Positions 1 to 11,709 of a DNA stretch of 64,000 bases are shown here, piece after piece; position 1 is the stretch's first letter; every line of letters begins with the position of its first letter. The notes beneath the pieces are model-generated. The model did no database searches, was not told the origin of the DNA, and saw nothing but the letters and a program-made list of their open reading frames with translations. Source of the stretch: Vitellaria paradoxa (taxonomy: Eukaryota > Streptophyta > Magnoliopsida > Ericales > Sapotaceae); contig CM034239.1 in assembly GCA_019916065.1 (NCBI GenBank), forward strand, positions 39,332,419 to 39,396,418, in the 5' to 3' direction. The translations under genes were made by a program, and so were the position numbers.

Positions 1-1
1 T

Positions 2-2792
2 AGAGACTCGAGAAATGTAAGTTTCAGCCTCGCCACTGATGGGTTTAATCCTTTTGAAAATATGAGCATTTCATACAGCATGTGGCCTATCATAGTTACA
101 CCATATAATTTACCACCATGGAAATGTATGAAAGAGCAATTTTGCATGATGTCGTTACTTATTCCAGGACCAAGTGTGCCAAGTCGAAACATTGATGTTT
201 ATATGCGCCCATTAATTGATGAGTTGAAGGACTTGTGGAAAAATGGTGTGTGCACTTATGATGCATCGTCAGGATACAACTTTCAAATGCGTGCAGTTAT
301 TATGTGGACTATTAATGACTTTCCAGCTTATGGTAATTTGTCAGGGTGGACAACGAAAGGCTATATGGCTTGCCCTAATTGTAATGAAGAACATTCAACC
401 CAATCATTAAGAGGTAAGATTGGGTACATCGGTGCTCGTCGTTTCCTTCCTAAGGACCATTCTTGGCGAAGGAGCAAGCTATTCGATGGTAAAGTTGAGA
501 ATAGATGAAGGCCACGGTTTTTAACTGGTGAGCAAATATTTGAGCAAGTGTCAGCAAGTACGTATGAGCCCTTTGGGAAGCATCCAAGCAATCTTAAGAG
601 GCAGAAATTGATTAGCAATTCTCAAAGACATAGTATTAACAAATTCAACCTAAATTGGAACAAACAAAGCATTCTGTTCGAGCTACCCTACTGGAAGACG
701 CTCAATCTCAGGCATAATCTTGATGTCATGCACATGGAAAAAATATATATGTGATAGTTTAATTGGCACATTGTTGAGTATTCATGGAAAGAGCAATGAT
801 ACCCCAAAAGCTCGTATGGATTTAAAAGACATAAAAATTAGAAAAACCTTGCATTGTAAGGAGCGTCCTGATGGTAAACTCATAATACCTCCTGCATTGT
901 ACACATTGTCTTCACAGGAAAGACAAAAGTTCTTGGATTTTTTACAGTCTATCAAGTATCTAGATGGATATGCAGCAAACATTTCCAAATGTGTAAATAC
1001 AAAGGATAGAAGGTTGTTGGGTCTTAAAAGTCATGACTGCCATGTTCTATTACAAAAAATTCTTCCGATTGGGATACGTGGATTCCTTAGCAAGGATATT
1101 TGCACTCCATTGTTTGAGCTAGGGAATTTTTTCCAAGAATTATGTGCTAAAACATTGAATATAAGTCAATTTGAAAAAATAAAAGAACGCATTGTTTTGA
1201 TCCTTTGTAAGTTAGAGAAAATCTTTCCCCCTGCATTCTTTGACGTCATGGTACATTTGCCTATTCATTTACCCCATGAGGCTAAACTTAGGGGGCCAGT
1301 GCAATATCGATGAATGTACCCGATTGAACGGTAATATATTTCTTAACTTTACTTATAGAATTACATGTTAAAGGTCATCATAAAATGTTTGACCTATAAC
1401 CTAATTTTGTTTTATCTCTTTTATATTAAAGGTTTCTTGGCACACTAAAAAAATTTGTCACAAATCAAGCTCGTCCAGAAGGCTCAATTGCAGAGGCATA
1501 TGTTGTAAAAGAATGTCTTGCATTCTGCTCAATGTATCTTCATGAGACTGAAACTGTGTATAACATAGAAGAGCGAAATGTTGATGGTGGTGATCATGGC
1601 CGTGGGTTGGCAATATTCACTCAAAGTGTCCGTCCTATTCTTCCTATTTATCGACCTCATGACATTTCCATTAAAGAACAGGAAATGGCTCATTGGTTTC
1701 TTTTTTACAACAGTTCTAAAATCGATCCATATTTAGAGTACGTTTTCATATATACGTCTTTCTTATTTAAGAAATTATCATTTGATTATAATTTTTATTA
1801 CATAATTTCTTTGTTTAAATAGAGAGCACAAACACATTCTGGAAGCTAAAAGTACAAGGGACATCATGAAGAGGCATATGGCGCTGTTCCCTAATTGGTT
1901 TAAATGCCGTGTGAGATATAATTATAATGTCATTTTCACCTAATTAACCTCACATCAATTAATGTGCACTACTTTTCATTATATAGATGAATCACTTGAG
2001 ATCTAAGGGGTCGCCAGAAGCCACTGATGAATTATGGTCATTAGCTAATGGCCCTAATCCAATAATAAGTCTATATTCAGGTTGCATATCTAATGGTGTT
2101 CGATTCTATACAAAAGACTTGAAAAATCGTCGAAGAAGTCAAAATAGTGGGGTGACAGTTGAATGAGAGCATAAGGGGCAAGCTCATAACTTCTATGACT
2201 TTTGTGCAAAATATGGGAAATGAGATATATGTTTGATCATCATGTAGTTTTTTTTCAGTGTGAATGGTTTGATACTGGAAATAGTAAGACTATATGCACA
2301 GATGCACATTGCACTGTTATAGATGCTGGAAGTCGATGGTATAAAGATGACCCATTTATTTTACCAAATCAAGTGAAACAAGTTTTTTATGTCAATGATA
2401 CAAAATTAGGGGGTAATTGGAAAGTTGTACGGCATATTGAACGACGTGGAATATGGAATATACCAGAAATAATGAGTGAGGAGATACATAATGAAGAAAT
2501 AAGTGATGTGTTTCAACAAGAGGAAACCACTGATATTCCTCCTATTGTTATTGAAGATCAAATTGGAGATGAGTTATGTAGAAATGATATTGAAGCTAAA
2601 ATAATCCAAAATGACTTCATTAACATAGAGAGGCGGGCGCGTGATGAACGTTTTGAGCATGATAATTTCATATGTGACGAGGACGAGGATTTTGTGGGAA
2701 TGGAGCATAATGTTGATGAAGACAAGTTCCATTATGATTCTGAGTCCGAGGGTGATTCTGAGTCGAGCAATGATTATGATGTGGAGCCTTGA
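2..2792 (+). pseudogene. TNPD-like CACTA transposase, decayed
   Basis: TNPD is the catalytic transposase of En/Spm elements and acts in the nucleus on the element ends. Three domains can be read in order. A Transposase_21 domain (about 2-730) has the CPNC motif of the family. A DUF4218 domain (about 820-1740) has the block MVHLPIHLPHEAKLRGPVQY. A DUF4216-type domain (about 1990-2460) includes FQCEWFDT and is followed by a very acidic tail ending at 2792. Introns fit at 1331-1431 and near 1738-1822. The frame is broken by TGA at 506-508, a +1 shift near 740 in an A/AT run, TGA in place of the usual Trp at 1311-1313, TGA near 2163 and a shift near 2197. The 5' end lies outside the window. Identity is firm; activity is excluded unless trans-supplied. 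Confidence 0.92.
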
Positions 2793-3011
2793 TTTCATTG
2801 TAAGTTGTTTCTTTTCCCCCCATTTTTTTCAAGGTAAAATAGGATTTTACTTTAATGAATGTGGGAAAAGGTTGAATCAAACTTTCTTCTATTATCTGAA
2901 AAATTTCTTATTATATTATGTTTTATTTTGTTTTAGAATAATTATAATTTTGATTAAATAAGAGTGTTTACTAACATATTCTTTACATCTAATGTTGTGT
3001 AGGTTGTCGAT

Positions 3012-4711
3012 ATGCCGGCTAGTAGGAGAGTAGGATTGAGTCAGCGGTCGACTACTAATGCTATGCATTCGATCGAGTCACCAACTGCTGTTGATGTATC
3101 ATTACCATTAGGATTACCTCTGACTGGAGAGGCAACTACATCGGGAGAATCACCTTGTGTTAGCAACAGTAATTTTGTTTTACTATCTCTTTTTTTTTTT
3201 AATTTTATTGTTCAATTATGTTTATTTGATTATTAATTATTTAGTATAATGACAGCTTCTCTAGTAAGATCATCGGCTCGTGGCCCTACAAAAGGTAAAG
3301 GTGTGCAGCGAGAAGTGGATAAAAATAAAGAAGAGAAGCTTCAAGTTGAAGTTTGCCCAATAGCATGCACATTCGTGGGGAAAAATGCCACAAAGATTGC
3401 TAATCAACTCGATGTGCAGATCCGTCTTTCAGCGCCATTACAGGGTGTTAATACTTGGACCCAAATTGATAGAGGCAGTAAGGACGCCATCATTCAAAAT
3501 GTGTTGATAATGCATTATTTCAATTATGTATCTTTATTAAGTTTATATGTAAGTTTTTGTCTTTCTAATTAATGCAAAGGATGTTATCTATGATATATTA
3601 CAGCTAATGTTCGACATTAAGGACTTTCATGAGCAATATGTTCAAGAGGCCATCGAAAAAAAAATGTTACTCATTATATAAGGATTGGCAATTCTATTGG
3701 AAAAAAAAATACTTAGAGTTGTTAAATGAGGAAAAGGACCCTTATGTTAATTCCCCTGGCCCAGGAAGACAAGAAGATTGGAAGCATATGATATGGAGTT
3801 CTGATAAGCATCAGGTAATTTAATAGTCACCATTTTGAATTCTAAAAAATATTTACACAAGTACACGATTTACTAATGAAGTTATTTTTTTAAGAAACGA
3901 GCGACCCAAGCAAAGAATAACCGTGCTCCATTGCCTTACAATCATACGCCTGGATCCCAATCATTTCCAGCGAAATTATCCCTTCAGGTAATATGTTAGT
4001 TTTTCAGTTATTTCTAACATTATATTTTTTATTTTTAGCTTAAAATTTGCATTCTCTCACTGTTACTTATTAAATAGACTGAGAGACTTGAAGATGAGGG
4101 TCTTCCATTTTCAACATTTTACAAAGACACCCATTGGAGTAAAAAAAAGAATGATTACATCTATCCACAATATCAACAAAATTATGTATGCGTCGTATTT
4201 AATTTTTTACAATTATGTTCTTTTATTTCACTTCCCATTAATATTATATGAATTGATTTTTATTTGTTTCAATAATGTACAGGATGAAATTGTTAGACGT
4301 GAGATTGAGGCAGCGGAGTCAAGTGAGCCACGCTATACACCAGAGCAACTCTCTCAGATGGTGCTTGGAGAAAGATCAGGTTATTTGCTCGGGTTTGGGA
4401 AAGGTCCAAAGCCATCCTCCTCAATAAGATCTTCAGTTTCATCTAAAGTATGTTACACTAAGATCGAAAAGTTGAAGGCGCAAATTGATGAACAAAATGA
4501 GCGGATGCAACAATATGAGAAGGATAAGAGAAATTATGAAGAGGAAAAAAGAAAGATGGAAGATGAAAGGAGAAAAATGGAAGATGATATAAGAAAGATG
4601 GAAGAAGATAGGAGGGCGAAGGATGAGGAGACACAAAAATAATTTCAGCAAATATTTGCGATGATGCGGGATAAATTTCGTGAAGGTGGTTCGAGGGGCA
4701 CATCTACCTAA
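3012..4711 (+). pseudogene. TNPA-like CACTA protein (Transposase_24 type), decayed
   Basis: This is the second En/Spm gene, related to the plant transposase (Ptta/En/Spm) family whose TNPA member binds subterminal repeats. Exon pieces are read at 3012-3166, 3249-about 3510, 3603-3813, 3896-3987, 4078-4185 and 4282-4711. Recognisable blocks are YKDWQFYWKKKYLEL, NSPGPGRQEDWKHM and the PEQLSQMVLGERSGYLLGFG segment typical of the family C-terminus. A Lys/Glu/Met-rich coiled coil occupies about 4460-4640. A shift in the A-run at 3655-3664 separates two frames of one exon, and a TAA at about 4640 interrupts the tail before the final stop at 4709. The 3012 start is the first ATG after the upstream gene; exon borders are by eye and approximate. 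Confidence 0.85.
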
Positions 4712-5633
4712 TTTAGTAAGTAACTTTACTCTCTAGATGTCTATGTTTTTTTCTATATTTGTATATTATCATCAAAAAAGAAATGAAAAACAAATGTTTA
4801 AAGACTGTCAGTTTGATTAAGCATTTCATACATATATGCGCTTACTTTAAAGTCAAATAGAAAATTTTCATAAACACTAGTTATAGTAAATGGCTCATTT
4901 GCACAATTTTGCTTGAGATCCATTTATTCCTTATCCCTAATGACGTCTAATGTATTTCAATGAATGATTGTGTTTTTTGTATTCTTATTAAGTTAGAGAA
5001 GAGCACACATTCCTATTACTTACATCTTGCGTGCTTTTGATGTTTGGGATTTGAAGAAGGAACGATCTCTATAATTGTCTTGAATCTATACACATTTTAT
5101 TAAACTCCTTCAAATGAAGTATAAGAAGTGTATAACTTATTCTAGATGTCCTCTAATTGCAGGGAATGGTGATTAGTCAATTTTGAAGGAGATGGCTCAA
5201 AAGAAAACAGTTCTTCGTCAAAGAGCAAAAAAAATCTAATGACACTTTTGCTTGGATAAGGAGTTAAAGCAACTTTCTTTGGTCGGGAATCGATTCCTCT
5301 TATGCATTCAAGCTTAAATACTTCCTTTAGTTGATCTAATCATTTTCTTTCGCTAGTTTGTTTTTCTATTTTTGGAACCATCTTATTTTCTCTGGCTAGT
5401 ATGTGAATTTTGAAGGCATACGTTTTATTAATTTTAAAATGTTGGATATTTAATTTGGAAGTGTTAATGGTATATAATTTGATGGTGGATGTTTTGTTAG
5501 TTTGTTGATGGTGAATGATTTGTATGCAATATTACAGGGAATTGAATTTTGTACCGGAAAAAAGTTCAAGAAACAGAAAACAAAAAAAAAAAAACCAGTA
5601 GAGTTTTTTTTTTTTTTTTTTTTTTGAGATTTG
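4712..5633 (+). other. Internal noncoding stretch of CACTA element
   Basis: No coding sequence is visible. It lies between the TNPA-like stop and the subterminal repeats and is plain AT-rich sequence, ending in A-runs and a long T-run at about 5582-5625 that mark the start of the repeat-rich end. Confidence 0.7.
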
Positions 5634-6140
5634 CTGACCAATTAGTCGGGGAAAGTGGATCTTTGCCGACCAATTAGTCAGGAAAAAGTACCAAATAGTC
5701 GGGAAAAAGTCTCCATTTAGTTGGCTAGTTCTGGCATTTGCCGACCAATTGGTCAGCGAAAGTGTTGATCTTTGCCGACCAATTGGCCGGAAAAAAGTCT
5801 CCATTTAGTTGGCTAGTTCTGACATTTGCCGACCAATTGGTCGGGGAAAGTGTTAATCTTTGCCGACCAATTGGTTGGGAAATGTGTCACTCTTTGCCCG
5901 ACCAAGTTGTTTTGGTCGTTAAATGTTTGATATTTACCGACGAGTTGGTCGGCGAAGATTCCATTATACCCGACTAGAATCTTATCGGGAAATATCACAA
6001 TTTAGCGACCAAATAACTTTTTTGGTCGGCAAAAGTTTCCCCGACTAACCTTCGCCGACCAAATGCTGACCAAGTTAGTTTGGTCGGTAAAGGTTTTGCC
6101 GACCAAATTTTGACATTCACCGACTAATTTTTTGGTCGGC
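5634..6140. repeat. CACTA subterminal palindromic repeats
   Basis: About fifteen imperfect copies of a motif centred on GACCAATTGGTCGG, often preceded by CTTTGC, occur in both half-site and full palindromic form. By analogy with maize En/Spm, clustered subterminal motifs are the binding sites of the TNPA-type protein. Copies nearer the terminus have longer spacers between the GACCAA and TTGGTCGG arms (for example near 6006-6030 and 6122-6140). Confidence 0.88.
5699..5874. repeat. 88 bp tandem duplication in subterminal region
   Basis: Two adjacent units, 5699-5786 and 5787-5874, share the block AGTCTCCATTTAGTTGGCTA followed by two GACCAATTGG motifs. The units differ at only a few positions, so this is a local expansion of the binding-site array. 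Confidence 0.85.
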
Positions 6141-6147
6141 AAAGGTG

Positions 6148-6162
6148 TGATATCTTGTAGTG
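6148..6162 (-). repeat. CACTA right terminal inverted repeat
   Basis: On the minus strand it reads CACTACAAGATATCA, starting at 6162. It directly abuts the last subterminal GGTCGGCAAAGGTG motif, which fixes the right element boundary at 6162. Confidence 0.9.
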
Positions 6163-8151
6163 CTTGTTTGATGGTTGTTACTATATTGAAACTCGACCTT
6201 GGCACTGGTTTTTATTTAATTTATTTTGTTCTTATATTCCCATGCCGTCCGTCCTGGACAATTAAGTTAGGGGCATAACAATTCCCATACTTTATTGGGC
6301 AACTTTTTTACCTCACTGCTCGTGTCAATAATGACAGTAAGCTTATCTTCCAATAGTGCTAAGTTAAGATCCAAGACACCTAAGTGGAATTTAACTTGTT
6401 TGCACCATTTAGAAAAGTTTACACCATTAAAAATGATAATAGATAAAGTATGCAAATGCAATGAAATAGCTGCATATAGAAAAGTTCAATAATTAAAAAT
6501 TATATAATAGATTCAGATAAATAATAGAAGTGTACTATACTTATCCTTTGGATATGTACTATAATACACTATTATAAGTTAAATGCCCTTTATTTTGAGG
6601 TAATTAATTATTTCCAACCAAATATATTTGTTATCTTTGGATATCCAAATATATTGACCAAAAATATTAATTTAATCTCCATTATGCTCACTATTCTTAG
6701 AATACTAATTACCTTTGGGTAAATTCAGAAGTTTCAAAATAAGGAATGTCAATTTATCCATTTAAATTCATTAACTGCATTTCATACACAAGGATAAATT
6801 ACTATTTATTATATATGACTATTTTCTTAACCTTTTAATTTGGCTACTTTAGTGACTAACAAACTACTAATATACATACAGTCATGTATAATAATTATTT
6901 TCTAACATTTGTCAGTAATGCAAGAATAAAAATTAAGAGCACTTGCTTAACAAAATATGCCAAAGATATAAAATTTACATTATTTCTTACTTATTTCATA
7001 AGATCATAAAAGACATAAAACAAACCAATCTGTTTTGCTTATTTTGATATAGCAATAATATAAAATGTTAAAAATTTATTAGCGGCTATGTTTTTTTTTT
7101 TTATTCCTTCCTTACTAGCCAAATAGGAAGAACAAAAGCTAATCACATAATCACACACTTCATTACCAACTCTACTCATATACACGAAGTCTGACAATTC
7201 AATTGGATTGTTTTGAGCTTGATGCTTTCCAAATCAAACCAAAGAAGCAAATTAAACAAAAAAACCCTCAATGGATTTTGAAATCCATAATTTGCTCCCA
7301 ATAATTAATTTTTACACATATAATACATTAACGTTTCAGACATAAATTTTGCACCAATCATGGTTATAATTGATAGCAATGTTCAAATCCTCAAGCATTG
7401 AAAAACAGATGCAATAATAGTGGGCATTTTATATTAGGCGGAAAAATAATTGAATGTTCACACCTACAATCAAGGTCAATTAACATTAATTTTAAATAAT
7501 AAACTAATGGAGAATGTATTTGTCCAAAACCTACTGCTCCGATACCACACGTAAAACATGATTTATGCCTAAACTTAAAATATAAAAAACAAATTTGGAC
7601 CTTGAACAAAATATCATTCTCACACAGAACAATTAGATCACAGACCAGACATTGACGAAGTAGTCATTTGATCGATTGGATAAAATCCCTAATGGGTGTA
7701 AATTTTTTCATTTCCTTATCCCTTTCTTTATACTACAAAATTTTGTATGGTTATATATGTAACCGTAATGGGTAGAGAGAGGTCCAATTTATATATCTTA
7801 TCAATTAATTCGGTACATACATCAAATAACCAAATGAATGGTCTAGTTTTGTTTGCTATCAATTATTACAAATAAATAGCTTAATTTATGTAATATAAAT
7901 TTTAACCAAAACATTATTCCATAAATAGGCCACATAATTAAGGAAATATAACAAATTCTATAAAACCACATAATTAAGGAAATGTAACGTATTTCATAAA
8001 TCAGGCCACATAATTGAAGAAATATCTTACAGAAAAAGTACAAATAAAGTGGATAATCATAATGATCCTAAGGTTGGTGTTGACACACCCACAGTTTTTT
8101 TAAAGTGAAAACATAGCGGAGGCAATTCTCTGAATTATTGAAAATTGGAAA
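6163..8151. other. Intergenic AT-rich sequence
   Basis: No gene or clear transposon is seen. Near 7925-8020 the words CCACATAATTAAGGAAAT and close variants recur three times at roughly 50 bp spacing, a small diverged tandem repeat. Confidence 0.6.
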
Positions 8152-8409
8152 ATGTATAAAGTTGTAGTTGTTGTAGCACAAGAGGCTTTTAAATCAGCCG
8201 TTTATGGAGCAACAGCTGCAGTTGAACTAGCTAGATCAAAATCGAGGGATGAAGACTCTAATGATCATAACAATTACAAATATAAACAAGAAATTATAGT
8301 TATTTTTGGTGGATCATCAAATTTTAAACTTGAAATTATTAGGGATGTAGCTTTAGAGAACTTCAGAGCCTCAGACAGAATTGGATTTCCACAAGATCCA
8401 TTCTATTAA
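8152..8409 (+). pseudogene. Probable IST1-like gene fragment
   Basis: An 85-codon open frame reads YKVVVVVAQEAFKSAVYGAT, then AAVELARS, then a polar segment with SRDEDSNDHNN. Plant IST1-like proteins (ESCRT-III regulators of VPS4, endosomal) carry a similar stretch of the form AQ-A-FESAAYAAAAARAAVELSRS after the Ist1 domain. Only this C-terminal-like part is present; no Ist1 domain is found upstream or downstream. It looks like an isolated, captured or degenerate exon. The assignment rests on pattern recall of that one motif and is moderate at best; a chance open frame is the alternative. Confidence 0.4.
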
Positions 8410-9109
8410 TAGCTTCTAGTTACTTAGAAGGTGAAGACATGAAACAAAACAACTAGCAAAAGAATTAATATCGAAGAATTGGAAAGGAGCAACAAGAAAT
8501 GACGAATAGGAAGAACATTGTTTGAATCACATTCAGAACCAAACAGTGACAATTAGTATGCTCATAATTGGCTTTAATACTAAATTAGACCTGATCACCA
8601 TGTTAGGAAATATTTTTTGATTGAAGTGACGATGATATTGGGGAAATTTTGAAAAGCATACAATGATTGAAAAACCATCACTTAGGCTTAGTGACCGACC
8701 CTAAAATGTGTTTAGGTTCTACCTCTCAAGTGCAAGAGGGTGGTTGTAGTCTTACTCGATGAGAACCGAGGTCATCTCCACAGGGAGGGCTGTGTTAAAA
8801 GACACTAGACATGTTCTCTTAATTAGTAGGTGAGCCTAAGCTAATCAAAACTAATTTTGAATTACAAAGTGGTTTGAATATAGCCGGGTTGAGAATGGTG
8901 GAGTGAAGGAATTGTGATATTAAACTAGAATGCAAATATTGAAAATAAATTAACTAAAATGATCTTGGCTTCGAACCAAATCCAGTAGTGGGTAGTGGTT
9001 TACTCAAACGCATTTATAACTCAACCTAACAAACGCACATGCATTGCTAGGTCGGAAGATATTTCATTAAAAACTAATTTATTGAATTCAAAGTAAGTGG
9101 AGGCTTTTG

Positions 9110-9490
9110 AAATTGGTTTCAGACTCACCGGGGCATTGAATCGAACACCTAGTGTGCATGAGCATCAACTCATGACTAGACTTCAATTATAACACAGGTG
9201 AATCGGTTTCTTAAGAAAACCTCATGTTTTGGTTTTATGAAAATAAGGTTCGAATCACCGGGCCATTGAACCAGCCACTTGGTTTGCACGAGTGGCCAAT
9301 CGTAACCAAGCTTTGGTTTTAACACAGGTGACTGATTTTGTAAGAAAACCTAATTTGGGTCTTGAAAAATCAGATTCTAACTCACCGGGACATTAAACCG
9401 AGCACTTGGTGTGCACAAGTGAAAACTTGTAACCATGCTACGGTTGTGACACGGGTGAGTAGGTTTCAAGAGAACCCTAGTTTACTACGA
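9110..9490. repeat. Three ~125 bp imperfect tandem repeats inside the solo LTR
   Basis: Three successive units begin near 9120, 9245 and 9375. Each contains ACTCACCGGG or AATCACCGGG, a CATTGAA-CCG block, GTGTGCATGAG-like sequence and end with ACACAGGTGA or ACACGGGTGA then AGAAAACC. One diverged unit recurs in reverse complement at about 51045-51135. Confidence 0.8.
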
Positions 9491-10027
9491 AATTTCAATT
9501 AAAAATTCAAAATATATTTTATTAAATAAAACTCGTTTACATTTGAGTTCACCAACTACTTCACCACTTTCAATGGCTTGAAGCCAAGAACAAACCCTAG
9601 CCTAACATTGCGAAAGCATTAAAAAAGCCTTTCGAAAAGAAAATAACCTTTATCAAGCACTCAAACACGAAAACGAAGGATATAGAAATAAGCTAAAGCA
9701 ATTTCGAAAGCAAATCAAACACTAACAATGACTACGAAGTACTACAAAGTGAAAATAAAGAACAAAGATAAAGAAAATAATAAACTTTTAATTAAAACGA
9801 AGTAACGAATGAAACTTACCAATTAATCTTAATGCGAAGATGAAAAATAAAGTTTTCATCAATCCAACACGAGATGAAAACATCTAACCCTAATCTAAAC
9901 TAAACTAAGAGAAAAAGAAGAAGTGCGTAAGGTTTTTTTTTGACCTTTTATATCAACGTATATTACAAGGGCATAAAAGTAAAAACATAACTCAAACTTA
10001 TTCTAAACTTGTGTTGGAAGAGTCCTC

Positions 10028-10222
10028 ATGGCCGCCCATGGCTGAGGTGGGGCGCCCATGGTACAAGTGTTTGATGAAGTCCTCAAAGAGTTAGCCAAAA
10101 ACAGCAGCCAGAACTCCCTCTCTATGGGCGCCCATCTGATGAAAAGTGGGGCGCCCAAGGGTCCTCAGGGGCGCCCATGGGTGTGGGTGGGGCGCCCATG
10201 CTTGTGGTGGGGCGCCCATCTG
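10028..10222. repeat. Cluster of seven GGGCGCCCATGG-like motifs
   Basis: Seven CGCCCA-containing motifs, most with the GC palindrome GGGCGCCC, lie within about 190 bp of otherwise AT-rich DNA. In the minus-strand orientation of the LTR they sit just upstream of the TATA-like box, in the U3 position. A GC-rich counterpart with CCGGGCGCAC and CTGGGTGCACCC occurs at about 50396-50460. Confidence 0.75.
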
Positions 10223-11262
10223 CAACTACAGTGAATAGTTCTTCTTTGACAGCTTTCTGTCCCTGACTTCCGATGCGATTTTGACCCTCAAGAGAATCGA
10301 TTTGGGCTTTAGCTAAAACACGAAAGTTGTTGGTCTTCAAGTCCTCTTTCCAACCCAAAAAGAATGGAACCATTTTGAGTTGTGACGAAAAAGTTATGGT
10401 TGGAAAACTGAGAGGGTGTTGAGCTGGAACTTCAACCGCACACCACTTCAACTATTTTGAACTTCAAACCACTTCCTTCTCCTTGGCACCCATGGTAGTT
10501 GATCTTATGCCTTGGGAAGCTGAAGAAATCTTGGGAGTCTTTGGACTCTTCTTGCACTTTCTTTATTTTGGCCTACCTTGGCTCCTCCTCACATGCAATC
10601 TTGGTGTTGTTTGGGCCAAAAACACCATATTATATCACCTGACATATACACACACCAAGAATGCATGGAAATGAGATAATCACGCTAACACATCACCAAT
10701 AATAACTGCAAATTCATAATTAGCATGCTCAATATATATATAATTGTACAATAATGCATGCTAATCACTTAGAAAGGATTCTAACTTACCCATCAACAAG
10801 TTCCTAAAGCCATAGAACATATTGCAATTGCAGATGACAACGTATTAGATAAGAAGGAACATAAACTTCATCAACAATATCCAAAATGGAAATGACTAAG
10901 CTATCATGCCCTGAATTCCATGACCTAAAGCGCGTACTAACATACATGCAATCACACATTAATCATATAAACATAGGAAATATTTTTTGATTGAAGTGAC
11001 GATGATATTGGGGAAATTTTGAAAAGCATACAATGATTGAAAAACCATCACTTAGGCTTAGAAAGGATTCTAACTTACCCATCAACAAGTTCCTAAAGCC
11101 ATAGAACATATTGCAATTGCAGATGAAAACGTATTAGATAAGAAGGAACATAAACTTCATCAACAATATCCAAAATGGAAATGACTAAGCTATCATGCCC
11201 TGAATTCCATGACCTAAAGCGCATACTAACATACATGCAATCACACATTAATCATATAAACC

Positions 11263-11709
11263 TGTACCCAGTCAGAGCCATACAAACTCAATGAAGCAAA
11301 AATTAGAACAATCAAAATAATAAGTACATGAAGCCTTGTCCATAGACTTGACATTAGTGGGGCATCCAAAATAATAATAATATGCAGGGCTCCATCAGGC
11401 TTATACAACCCACTTGAAATGTATCAAATCTAGAGGTTCGAAAATGAATACATGATCTCAAAAACAATGTATGTAAGACAAGAAAAACGTTTAAGATCTA
11501 CAGCCCTTAATTGGTCATGGCTTGCGAATCAACGACTAAACTTGTTGTAAAATTTGTAAAAGAGTGAGTAGAGATCCACTTATACCCACTAATAATAAAA
11601 AATCATAGAGTATGCCCTAGGATACTAATAAGTAAGCATAGGATCATAAAAATACATAGTCTAAACAAAAATCAATTCACAATTATACCCAGAGTCAATT
11701 TTCTCATCT
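11263..11709. other. Intergenic sequence between two solo LTRs
   Basis: No coding region, repeat or terminus is recognised in this stretch of about 450 bp. Confidence 0.6.

Larger units (their letters stand above)
1..6162 (+). mobile_element. CACTA (En/Spm) DNA transposon, 3' portion
   Basis: The element enters from the left edge, since its transposase frame is already open at base 2, and ends at 6162. The right end reads TATCTTGTAGTG, so the terminus on the other strand is CACTACAAGATA, the defining CACTA terminus. Gene order is the usual one for En/Spm elements: TNPD-like transposase first, TNPA-like gene second, then a long subterminal region full of short palindromic binding-site-like repeats. 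The left TIR and the matching 3 bp duplication lie outside the window; the right candidate duplication is CTT at 6163-6165. Both genes carry stops and frameshifts, so this copy cannot move by itself. The class is certain; the subfamily was not determined. Confidence 0.93.
8692..10767 (-). mobile_element. Solo LTR (2,076 bp) with TSD CTTAG
   Basis: The insert begins TGACCGACCC and ends GCTAATCA, the TG...CA borders of an LTR, and is flanked by CTTAG at 8687-8691 and 10768-10772. The empty site in the neighbouring duplicate confirms the borders. The minus strand is taken as sense: it has a TATA-like GATATAAAAGG near 9960 followed by T/C-rich leader-like sequence, matching the order in the related copy at about 50.0-51.6 kb. 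No gag or pol is present. Either it is a solo LTR left by LTR-LTR recombination or a non-autonomous element; the superfamily was not determined. Confidence 0.85.
8604..11262. repeat. ~288 bp tandem duplication, first copy split by a solo LTR
   Basis: Unit 1 is 8604-8691 plus 10768-10974; unit 2 is 10975-11262. The first ~87 bases of both copies (from AGGAAATATTTTTTGATTGA) look identical. The rest shows only about two substitutions by eye (GATGACAACG/GATGAAAACG and CGCGTAC/CGCATAC). Removing the 2,076 bp insertion and one CTTAG from unit 1 restores unit 2, so unit 2 is an internal empty-site control. Confidence 0.92.

Noticed and set aside
10122..10451. 109-codon minus-strand open frame
   Set aside because: It lies wholly inside the solo LTR and over the GGGCGCCC cluster; no domain is recognisable.
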